From Spirochaeta cellobiosiphila DSM 17781 (GTDB lineage: Bacteria > Spirochaetota > Spirochaetia > DSM-17781): DNA of 64,000 nucleotides. Below are positions 15,782 to 25,000 of this stretch, piece by piece. A program made the translations under genes and the position numbers. The notes beneath the pieces are model-generated. The model was not told the origin of the DNA, did no database searches, and worked only from the letters and a program-made list of their open reading frames with translations. Positions within the stretch are counted from its first letter, which is position 1. Each line of letters opens with the position of its first letter. The DNA is taken from positions 230,825-294,824 of the forward strand of contig NZ_KE384554.1 in NCBI RefSeq assembly GCF_000426705.1, read 5' to 3'.

Positions 15782-16621
15782 TTATTGTTTGAATAAACTA
15801 TCTGTTATTGTAATGAAATCAATATCAACACCAGCAATGATAAGAAAGTTATCCTTTACACTGTATTTAATACCTTCTTCACTTACTTTAGCAAAATTAA
15901 AGAGTTCTAGTATACTAGGCAAGGCAATACGCGCCAGTGTTTTTGCACCACTAGCCTGTTTTTCTGTCTTAAACTCTATCCATATGGACTGAGTAGTAGG
16001 CATGGCTAGACCATTACCAAAGGCACCAAAAGACACACTATTATTAAAAAGTGGCATCATACCTAAAGAGCCAATAATAGAATCTACATTATACTGTAAA
16101 ATCCACTTAGCATTTTCAACACCCAATCCCACTGGAGTATGTGCTTCCACTAGTAGTCCTGTTTGTGCAAACTTATAACTAACATCGTTAGAAACAATAA
16201 GATTTCTATTATTTATACGTTTTAGATAAAGCTTGGAATTCTCATTGTACCAAAGATTATTATCAGTTTTTGACCACTGACTATCCCAAAATAATAACCA
16301 GGATAAGGCCCAGCCAGGATAATTACCTAATAATTGCATCTCCCATCGACCTTGTTGATAATACATCCTAACATTATTAGTTCTCTTAATTACTTTATTT
16401 ATGTCAGACCCAGCGAAAAGTTCAGTAATTGTATCTCTGTCCCCATCAATATCTATGAATACATTAGATTCATAGTTAGAAGGACTTAATAGAAAGGAGT
16501 TAGTTTCTGTATGGTTTACTTTCAGTTCTGAATTGTTACCCACAGAAGTACAGCTATTTAAAAGTAAAATAGTTATAGCGACCAGAATGATTTCTGATCG
16601 CTTTATGTTTTTTCTTAACAC
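15782..16621 (-). CDS. Predicted lipoprotein of unknown function
   Basis: A 279-residue product with a type II signal peptide: positively charged MLRKNIKRSE, hydrophobic IILVAITILLL, then the lipobox LNSC with Cys24 as the lipidated residue. The mature part has no motif I recognise; it is mainly beta/alpha soluble sequence with several Trp (YPGWALSWLLFWDSQW). The start is GTG at 16619-16621 with AAGGA about 8 bases upstream. It begins 3 bases after the ileS stop and is followed by hisH, so it is embedded in a housekeeping operon. It could be an envelope protein with a role in the periplasm. Confidence 0.8.
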   Translation of the reverse strand: MLRKNIKRSEIILVAITILLLNSCTSVGNNSELKVNHTETNSFLLSPSNYESNVFIDIDGDRDTITELFAGSDINKVIKRTNNVRMYYQQGRWEMQLLGNYPGWALSWLLFWDSQWSKTDNNLWYNENSKLYLKRINNRNLIVSNDVSYKFAQTGLLVEAHTPVGLGVENAKWILQYNVDSIIGSLGMMPLFNNSVSFGAFGNGLAMPTTQSIWIEFKTEKQASGAKTLARIALPSILELFNFAKVSEEGIKYSVKDNFLIIAGVDIDFITITDSLFKQ

Positions 16622-16624
16622 ATA

Positions 16625-19600
16625 TTATTCCTTTACTAAATCAATAAAGGCTTCATCATCTCCGACTTGTACAGAAACTGCAGTAGCTGACTTATTCCAA
16701 CTCCAATCAGCTCCCAATATTTCACCAAGGAAATAACCTTCAAACTCATTAACAGCATCCTGTAATAGTTCAGGCCCCACAAAAGAAACATTGATTCGAT
16801 CAGTAACCTGTAAATCCCGTTCTTTTCGGAGATTTTGAAATCCTCTTACTAAGTCACGGACCAGACCTTCTTTTAACAACTCATCGGTAATATCAGGATC
16901 AAGTGCAACTGTGAGAGAACCTTCGTTCAACACCTTTAGGTTTTCCTTTTCTGTTCTAATTACAATCACACTGTCTTTGGTTAGGTCGACACTTCTATTG
17001 GTTAGATCAATACTTAAAGTAGCCCCTTCTAGAAGACTTTGAATTTCCTCTCCCTTAAGGGTTTCTATTTTTGCAGCTGCCTCTTTCATGTCTTTACCAA
17101 GCTGTTTACCAAGAACTTTAAAGTTTGCTTTCGCAGAATACTCTACAAGTTCATCTTCATTTTCTCGGTAAATAACTTCTTTAACATTTAATTCTTCAGA
17201 GATAATATCTTCCATTTCTCTAAGAATAGACCTTTCCTTCATATCCTTTGTAACTAGATGTAATGCTTTCAAAGGCTGTCTAATTTTTAAGTTATGTAGG
17301 CTCCTAATAGCACGTCCCATAGATACAGTTTGTCTTGTCACGGACATTTTCTTTTCAAGGTTCACATCTCTATAGCTTGTATTGACTGTTGGAAAGTCTT
17401 GTAAGTGTATACTAAGAGGCATATCTGAAGTTCGAAGATTTTGATAAATGGCTTCTGTGATAAAAGGAACAATGGGACAGGCGACAGTGATTACTTTCAT
17501 TAACACATAATATAGAGTTTCATATGCCTGAAATTTATCTTTGTCATTCTCAGATTTCCAAAATCTACGTCTACTTCTTCTAATATACCAGTTATTAAGA
17601 CTATCAATAAAATCAACTATTGGAGATAACGCCTTTTGAATTTCCAATTTAGCCATATTTTCTTCAAATACTTCCAATAGTTTTTCAGACTCACTAAGAA
17701 TCCAACAATCTAATGGATTATCAGGTAACTCTGTTAGTCCTTTGGGCACGAATCCATCAATATTAGCATAAGTCACAAAAAAGCTATAAGCATTCCATAA
17801 AGGCAATATAGTACTTTTTAGACTATCTTTGACACCATCATCAGAATATTTAAGATCATCAGCTCTTACTACTGCAGAATCCATTAAATACAAACGAAGA
17901 GCATCTGCTCCAAATTTATTTATAACCTGAACAGGGTCTGTAAAGTTCCTTTCTGATTTGGACATCTTTTTTCCATCTTCCGCTAAGACCAATCCACTAA
18001 CAATAACATTTTGGAAAGCGGGTGAATCAAAAAGAGCAGCAGCTAATATGGTTAAGGTGTAAAACCAGCCTCTTGTTTGGTCTAAACCTTCATTAATGAA
18101 ATTAGCAGGGAAATTCTTTTCAAATCTTTCTTTATTTTCAAAAGGATAATGTACTTGAGCGTAAGGCATAGACCCTGATTCAAACCAGCAATCTAATACA
18201 TCAGGAACTCTCCTGAACGTTCCCCCAGAAGAACCTTCCCAAGTAATTTCATCAACAAAATGCTTGTGAAGATCTTTTGGTCGTTGTCCTGAGTACTTTT
18301 CTAGTTCATCTAGACTTCCGATACATATCATTTCCCCAGTTTCATCGTTTTTCCAAACAGGAATGGGATTGCCCCAATAACGACTTCTACCAATGGACCA
18401 TTCTCTGGCATTCTCAAGCCATTTACCAAAACGACCTTTCTGTATGTGATCTGGCATCCATCTTATCTGGTCATTGGCTTTAAGCATTTTATCTTTAATT
18501 TTTTCAACATCGACAAACCAGGAAGATATAGCTCTATATATTAAGGGACCTTTAGTTCTATAACAATGAGGATAATTGTGAAGGTAGTTTTCTCGTTTTA
18601 TGAGTTTGCCTTCTTCTCTTAATCGTTTGATGATAGCATTGTCTGCATCTTTAACGAATATGCCCTTATATTCAGGAACTTCATCTGTAAATTTACATTC
18701 CGCATCAATAGGACATACGACAGGAACACCAGACCCTTTCATGATTCTGTTATCATCCTCTCCAAATCCTGGAGCTGTGTGTACTATACCTGTACCATCT
18801 TCGATAGTTACATATTCATCGACATATGTTCGAAAGGCGCCCTGTTCCTTGAGATCTGCAAAATAAGGCATAAGAGGTTCATAACTCATTCCTTTGAGAT
18901 CTATACCTTTATATTTATCAACAATTTCATAATCTGCAGGATCTTTATAATAAGCATTTAAACGAGCTTCTGCTAAAATATAGTAATCTTTTCCATCCTT
19001 TACTTTTACGTAATCAATATCCGGGCCAAAGCAAAGTCCAAGATTTGAAGGCAGAGTCCATGGAGTCGTGGTCCAAGCTAGGAAATAAGTATTATCCTGC
19101 CCATCGACTTTAAATCTAATTGTAACAGCGGGATCTGTTACTTCCTTATATCCACCTAAATTTACCTCAAAATTAGATAATACTGTGGATAATTTAGGAC
19201 TATAGGCATGAATAGAATGTCCTTCGTAAACTAGTCCTTTGTCCCATAATTGCTTAACTACCCACCAAATGGATTCCATATACTCAGGATCCATCGTTTT
19301 GTAATCATTTTCAAAATCAACCCAACGTCCCATTCTTCCAACTATCTTTTCCCATTCGGAAGTATATCTTAGAACAATTGAACGACAATTTTCATTGAAT
19401 TTTGCGATTCCATATTCTTCAATTTGAGATTTGCCACTAATACCTAACTGTTTCTCCATCTCGAACTCGACAGGTAATCCATGACAATCCCAACCAAAAC
19501 GACGCTCAACTCTTTTGCCTTTCATCGTATAGTAACGTGGAAATATGTCTTTTATGGTACCAGGAACGAAGTGACCAAAGTGTGGCAATCCAGTTGCAAA

Positions 19601-19744
19601 TGGAGGTCCGTCAAAAAAGACATACTCCTCTGAACCTTCTCTTTGATCCAAAGATTTTTTGAAAATTTTGTTTTCTTCCCAAAATTTTAGAATGCTTTCT
19701 TCAAGCTGGGGAAAGCTGACTTTGGGATCTGCTGGTTTAAACAA
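16625..19744 (-). CDS. ileS: Isoleucyl-tRNA synthetase
   Basis: Charges tRNA-Ile. The HIGH motif is HFGH (about residue 55-58) after FDGPPFATGLP, and KMSKSERNF lies near residue 595. The editing (CP1) domain and a long C-terminal domain follow. The approximately 1040-residue length, the GLPHFGHFVPGTIKD context and the absence of a C-terminal zinc ribbon indicate the eukaryote-like type 2 IleRS. That class is often insensitive to mupirocin. AGGAGG directly abuts the ATG at 19750 (no spacer), whereas TTG at 19742-19744 has a 6-base spacer and gives the natural N-terminus MFKPADPKVSFP; TTG is chosen. Confidence 0.97.
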   Translation of the reverse strand: MFKPADPKVSFPQLEESILKFWEENKIFKKSLDQREGSEEYVFFDGPPFATGLPHFGHFVPGTIKDIFPRYYTMKGKRVERRFGWDCHGLPVEFEMEKQLGISGKSQIEEYGIAKFNENCRSIVLRYTSEWEKIVGRMGRWVDFENDYKTMDPEYMESIWWVVKQLWDKGLVYEGHSIHAYSPKLSTVLSNFEVNLGGYKEVTDPAVTIRFKVDGQDNTYFLAWTTTPWTLPSNLGLCFGPDIDYVKVKDGKDYYILAEARLNAYYKDPADYEIVDKYKGIDLKGMSYEPLMPYFADLKEQGAFRTYVDEYVTIEDGTGIVHTAPGFGEDDNRIMKGSGVPVVCPIDAECKFTDEVPEYKGIFVKDADNAIIKRLREEGKLIKRENYLHNYPHCYRTKGPLIYRAISSWFVDVEKIKDKMLKANDQIRWMPDHIQKGRFGKWLENAREWSIGRSRYWGNPIPVWKNDETGEMICIGSLDELEKYSGQRPKDLHKHFVDEITWEGSSGGTFRRVPDVLDCWFESGSMPYAQVHYPFENKERFEKNFPANFINEGLDQTRGWFYTLTILAAALFDSPAFQNVIVSGLVLAEDGKKMSKSERNFTDPVQVINKFGADALRLYLMDSAVVRADDLKYSDDGVKDSLKSTILPLWNAYSFFVTYANIDGFVPKGLTELPDNPLDCWILSESEKLLEVFEENMAKLEIQKALSPIVDFIDSLNNWYIRRSRRRFWKSENDKDKFQAYETLYYVLMKVITVACPIVPFITEAIYQNLRTSDMPLSIHLQDFPTVNTSYRDVNLEKKMSVTRQTVSMGRAIRSLHNLKIRQPLKALHLVTKDMKERSILREMEDIISEELNVKEVIYRENEDELVEYSAKANFKVLGKQLGKDMKEAAAKIETLKGEEIQSLLEGATLSIDLTNRSVDLTKDSVIVIRTEKENLKVLNEGSLTVALDPDITDELLKEGLVRDLVRGFQNLRKERDLQVTDRINVSFVGPELLQDAVNEFEGYFLGEILGADWSWNKSATAVSVQVGDDEAFIDLVKE

Positions 19745-19778
19745 ACTCATCCTCCTGGCGAATTTTAACTTAACCGTA

Positions 19779-19807
19779 ATATTAGAAATAATGAATTATG
19801 CTGTCAA
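19779..19807 (-). promoter_or_regulatory. ileS promoter
   Basis: On the minus strand, a perfect -35 TTGACA (19807-19802), a 17-base spacer and -10 TAATAT (19784-19779) lie 28 bases before the ribosome-binding site of ileS, in the 142-base gap shared with the divergent glgX gene. No T-box-like leader is visible in the short 5' region. Confidence 0.65.
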
Positions 19808-19892
19808 GTTAGGTTATTCTTAGAAAACTCTGGTTTTTTCCCCTACAAGCTTCTACTATTTAAACTGTCACACTTAATGATAAGAGGAACTA

Positions 19893-22010
19893 ATGATTAA
19901 GGTACGGAAATATAAAGATCTTCGATTAGAACCTGGGAATCCCTATTTATTGGGTGCAACCTCTGATCATAGGGGTTGTAACTTTGCAATTTTCACAAAA
20001 AATGGTACAGCTGTCACATTGCATCTATTTAGTAATATAAAAGATCATCTACCTAGCTATTCAATTCCCTTAGATTCTGAAGTAAATAAGACTGGTGATG
20101 TTTGGCACATATATATACGTGGGATAAAGACAGGTCAACTGTATGGCTATACAGTGAATGGACCATTTAGTCCTGAACCTGAAGGGCATCGTTTTGATAA
20201 AACAAAATTTCTATTGGATCCATATGCAAAAGCTGTTACAGGAGAGTACTTATGGAATCCAGAAGAACAAAAGGATGTACAAAATAGTATAAGTTATTCT
20301 CACTCAGGTAAGGGCGTAGTAATTGATCCTCTTGAGTTCAATTGGGAAGATGATAAACCTTTACATATTCCCTTAAAAGATGCAGTTATTTATGAAATGC
20401 ATATCAGAGCTTTTACTCAAGACCCTTCTAGCGGTGTAAAACACAAAGGAACATATCTTGGTATTATTGAGAAAATCTCATACCTAAAGCAATTGGGAAT
20501 TAATACAGTAGAGTTTTTACCTGTACATGAATTTAATCACAAGGAGAATATTAGAAAAAACCCAGAAACGGGAGAGCAATTGTATAATTTCTGGGGATAC
20601 AGTACTTTGAGTTTCTTTGCCCCTGACTCATGGTTTGCAACCGTTGATGATGGTCTAACAGCTGTTAAAGAGTTTAAAACTATGATTAAGGCTCTTCATA
20701 AAGCAGGCATACAAGTCTTGTTAGACGTTGTATACAACCATACAGGAGAAGGTAATGAATTAGGACCAACCCATAGTTTTAGAGGTTTTGACAACTCTAT
20801 TTATTATATGCTAGAAGAGGGAAAGTACTATAAAAATTATTCCGGATGTGGCAATACGTTAAATTGTAATCATCCAGTAGTAAAACAACTCATCCTAGAT
20901 AGTTTAAGATACTGGGTCGTCGATATGCATGTAGACGGATTCCGATTTGATCTTGCGGCTATTCTAGGTCGTGATTCAGAAGGAAACTGGGTACCTAATT
21001 ATTCGATTCTTAATGATATAAGCCATGATCCCATATTAAGTAACACAATACTCATAGCAGAAGGATGGGATGCTGCGGGATTATATAAAGTTGGAGGCTT
21101 TCCTCCTGGATGGGCTGAATGGAATGCCCAATTTAGAGATGACATAAGATGTTTTATCAAAGGTGACGAGTGTAAGGTACCTGTTATTGCAACACGAATG
21201 ACCGGCTCATCAGATTTGTTTCACTTTCCCAATAGGAATCCCTATCATAGCATTAACTTTATTACAGCACACGATGGCTTCACTCTACACGATTTAGTGA
21301 GTTATAATAATAAGCATAATCAACAAAATGGTGAGGACAACCGTGATGGCATGGATGATAATTCCAGTTGGAATCATGGAGAAGAAGGCCCCACATCAAA
21401 TCAGCAAATAGAAAAACTTCGATTAAAACAATCTAAAAACTTATTAACTCTACTTTTTATTAGTCAAGGAACCCCCATGCTACTGGCTGGTGATGAAATG
21501 TGGTTCTCAAAACAAGGCAATAATAATACCTATTGTCATGATAATACCTTTAATTGGCTTAACTGGAAACTTAAAAGCAAATACTCAAATTTATGGAATT
21601 TTACTAAACACCTTATTCAATTCCGAATGGACCATCCAGTGCTTAGAAGAGCTCATTTCTTTGATGGAACTGATAAAGCAGGCAATAATTTACTGGACAT
21701 TTCCTGGCATGGAGTCAATCTTAATGAACCAGACTGGAGAGATGATTCCCATACGCTTGCTTTCATGCTTGATGGAAATAAAACTGAAACAGGTGCCGTC
21801 GAAGATGATAATAATTTCTATGTAGCCATAAATGGCCACTGGAAAGAACATAATTTCCAAATTCCACCAAATCAATCCAATAAAAAATGGTATACAACAG
21901 TAAATACGGGCATAAAAAAAAGTCACTTCCGATCAGGTCATGAAAAACCTGTATCGAAAGGGACTATAAAACTTCACAGTAGAAGTATCGTTATTCTCAT
22001 CGAGAAATAA
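19893..22010 (+). CDS. glgX: Glycogen debranching enzyme (GH13 isoamylase type)
   Basis: Hydrolyses alpha-1,6 branches of glycogen or limit dextrin in the cytoplasm. The N-terminal CBM48-like domain (about 15-150, with NFAIFTKNGTAVTLHLF) precedes a GH13 barrel. The four conserved GH13 regions are visible: DVVYNHT, GFRFDLA (nucleophile Asp, about 352), AEGWD (acid/base Glu, about 390) and TAHDG (about 460). The 705-residue length fits GlgX/isoamylase. It starts at ATG 19893 with AAGAGGAAC upstream. It is divergent from ileS, and its TAA directly abuts the stop of the convergent activase gene with no bases between. No other glycogen gene is nearby. Confidence 0.95.
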   Translation: MIKVRKYKDLRLEPGNPYLLGATSDHRGCNFAIFTKNGTAVTLHLFSNIKDHLPSYSIPLDSEVNKTGDVWHIYIRGIKTGQLYGYTVNGPFSPEPEGHRFDKTKFLLDPYAKAVTGEYLWNPEEQKDVQNSISYSHSGKGVVIDPLEFNWEDDKPLHIPLKDAVIYEMHIRAFTQDPSSGVKHKGTYLGIIEKISYLKQLGINTVEFLPVHEFNHKENIRKNPETGEQLYNFWGYSTLSFFAPDSWFATVDDGLTAVKEFKTMIKALHKAGIQVLLDVVYNHTGEGNELGPTHSFRGFDNSIYYMLEEGKYYKNYSGCGNTLNCNHPVVKQLILDSLRYWVVDMHVDGFRFDLAAILGRDSEGNWVPNYSILNDISHDPILSNTILIAEGWDAAGLYKVGGFPPGWAEWNAQFRDDIRCFIKGDECKVPVIATRMTGSSDLFHFPNRNPYHSINFITAHDGFTLHDLVSYNNKHNQQNGEDNRDGMDDNSSWNHGEEGPTSNQQIEKLRLKQSKNLLTLLFISQGTPMLLAGDEMWFSKQGNNNTYCHDNTFNWLNWKLKSKYSNLWNFTKHLIQFRMDHPVLRRAHFFDGTDKAGNNLLDISWHGVNLNEPDWRDDSHTLAFMLDGNKTETGAVEDDNNFYVAINGHWKEHNFQIPPNQSNKKWYTTVNTGIKKSHFRSGHEKPVSKGTIKLHSRSIVILIEK

Positions 22011-25000
22011 CTATTTGTCGGCATTTGCCTTATTTTTTTCCAGTTCCTTGGCATTAATTATTAACATTTGAAGCCGGTTTTCTATATTGGCAAAGCTTGT
22101 ATCTGGATCATAATCCAAACTTAACATTTGGATATGTGGTAACTGTTTTTTAAGAGGTTTTGTAAAACCTCTACCTGTTATATGATTAGGTAAACAGCCA
22201 AAAGGCTGAATAATGATAAAGGAATTTACCCCTTCCTTTTCCATCTCAATGATTTCTCCGGGTATTTTCCAACCTTCACCACCTAAGTAGGTTACATCAA
22301 TCATATCCTTAATATTTTCTGCAATCTGATGAATTGTTGAATGCCCCTCATGGAATTTAAATTTAACCATGAGTTTCTCTATCTTAGAGTTTACATAATC
22401 AAAAATCTTACCAGTAACATCGCTAACCATAAAGTCAACAACAGGATTGGGAGACACCTTTCTCTTACCCATTTCCCGTGTAATATAATGAGATTTTCTA
22501 AAGAAATCATGCATATTAGGTACAACAACTTCCATACCGTGATTTTCCAAATATTCTTCTATATGACCATTAGCTCCTGGGTGATAATTCATGAGGATTT
22601 CCCCAATTATTCCAACACGTGGTCGTCTGGCTTCTTCAATCAAGGCAATCGAATTAAAGGCTTCAATAGCTTGTTGGAATAGCTCCATTGCCCGTTTCTT
22701 ATTCTTCCTAACCACTTGGGATACTTGCTTCATATAAATATCAAAGATTCGATTAGTTTCACCAGAATGTTTTTCATAAGGTCTGATTCGTCTTCTCATT
22801 TTTTCCAGACCATCAATCATTGTTAAACCCCATAGAATATGGATTTGGTGTATTATTGATAGTTTAAATCCAGGATGCATATGCTTTTTATCAGTTCCTG
22901 TAGTGACTACAGGTATTTCTGGATACCCTGCTTCATCAAGTGCTTTTCTTGCTAATAATGGATATTGTCCTGCTCTACAGTCTTCACAGTTTTTTGCAAC
23001 ACCCATAGCAGCGCACTTAGGATCTATATCACCAGAATCAAGACCAGCTAAGAATTCTCCTATATTAATCTGTGCAGGATAACAAATATCATTATGGACG
23101 TATTTTTTACCCAACTCTATAGCCTTATTTCCAGCGACAGGAAGGCTTTCAAGCATGAATCCACTTCCTTTTAGAATTTCTGAAAGACAATAGGAAAACG
23201 CCGGACTTAAGTTTGGAATATAGATAACTTTATCTTTTTTATCCTGTTTTCGAAACTTAATGGGAAACGCATCTTTTAGTTCTTCGATTTTCTCTGCAGC
23301 TTTAGGAAGAATATCTTTAGATCTTCGAACTTTGACTGTCTCAACAAATGATTTAATTCTTATGTTAAGAGGACCTACAGCCTCTCCTTCATCTAATTTT
23401 AGTACTAGCATTTCTTTTTTTGCACTTGTTCGTAAGATTCTAGTCATTTCATCTGATATTACAGCATCGTGACCACAACCGAAACTTACGATTTGTACTA
23501 ATTCGAGAGAGTTATCCCTTGCCACTTGTAGGGCTGCTTCTACCATTCGGGTATGGAAGTTAATAGTTGTCTCCATACGTACACCATTGAGATTGACGTC
23601 ATGAGGATTGGGTAAACTGTCCAGTGTAAATACGGCTATCCCCTGTCTTGTAAAGTGCTTTGATAGATTATGATTAATAAGAGGATCAACATGGTAAGGA
23701 CGAGAAGCAATTAAAACTCCAAAATCACCTTTCTTCTTCATCTGTGCTAATGCTTTCTCACCAGCTAATTGCATTTCCTTACGATAAATATCCATAACAT
23801 TATCAGCTTGTTTTATCGCCTTTTTGACAACACTGGAATCAATATCAAAATGTTCTTCAAAATACTCTGATATCTGCAACACTTTAATTCTATGATTAAA
23901 CCAATGAAATAAAGGTCTATGAATAGGAATATTGAATCTTTCTAAGGTTTCATTACTTTTTTCTGTAACCATTGCATAACCTTGAATAACGGCACAGTAG
24001 AAATTAGAATCTGCCTGCTTATTTTCCTTTTCACCACGGCTCATTTGAGGAAAGAATATTGCATCTACACCTTTTTCACATAAACTTTCTATATGTCCAT
24101 GGGATAACTTAGCGGGAAAACAAATGGTATCAGATGGAACAAACGGAAGTGCTTTATCAAATAATTCATAACTAGAATTATCTGATAGGACAACTTCAAA
24201 ACCTAGAGAAGAAAACAAAGCATTCCAAAAGGGCATACTATTCCAAAAATCCAAGGTTCTCGGTAATCCAATTCTTATCCCCTTTGAACTAATATAATTT
24301 TCAAAAGGATATTTTTTAAACAAAAGTTTTTCTTGAAGTGCAAGCATATCAGGAACACTTTTTTCTTTTTCATCTAAAGACTTAACTTCTTTTTGAATGC
24401 TTTTATCTTTAATATCACCAATTACTTCACCTTTTTCACATCGATTACCAGTGACATAGGAAGTTCCATCTGAGAACTCGACAATTGTTCGCATACAATT
24501 ATTTGTGCAGAACCGACAAACAACTCCAGGCATCTTTTTATATGTGAAATCTTTTAATCCATCAAAACCAATAAAATGTGTTTGCCATTGAGTACCCATT
24601 GTTGAAGCCATATTCTTCATGTTACTGACGTGCTCTTTAGTTAATAATGCAATTCCAATGGCACCCATCTCACCAGGATAAGGAGCTCTAACAACATTTC
24701 TTCCTGTATACTGTTCTAAAGAACGCAAAACTGCATCATTTTTGAAAGTCCCACCTTGCACCATTACTGTACTACCTAGCTGCTCCCAATTAGATACACG
24801 AACAACTTTTGTAAAAACATTTTCAATGATTGATCTACAGATCCCTGCTAATATATCTGAAGATGTTTTCCCATTTTTTTGTTCTGTGATAATGCTTGAG
24901 TTCATAAAAACTGTACACCTAGATCCAAGACGGCTAGGGTTTTTAGCTTCAAAAGCCAAGTCCGCTATATCACTTACTTTTACACCGAGGGAACGGGCAT

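Noticed and set aside
19751-19892. Possible T-box or riboswitch upstream of ileS
   Set aside because: The leader after the predicted promoter is only about 30 bases, too short for a T-box, and no specifier or antiterminator structure is visible.
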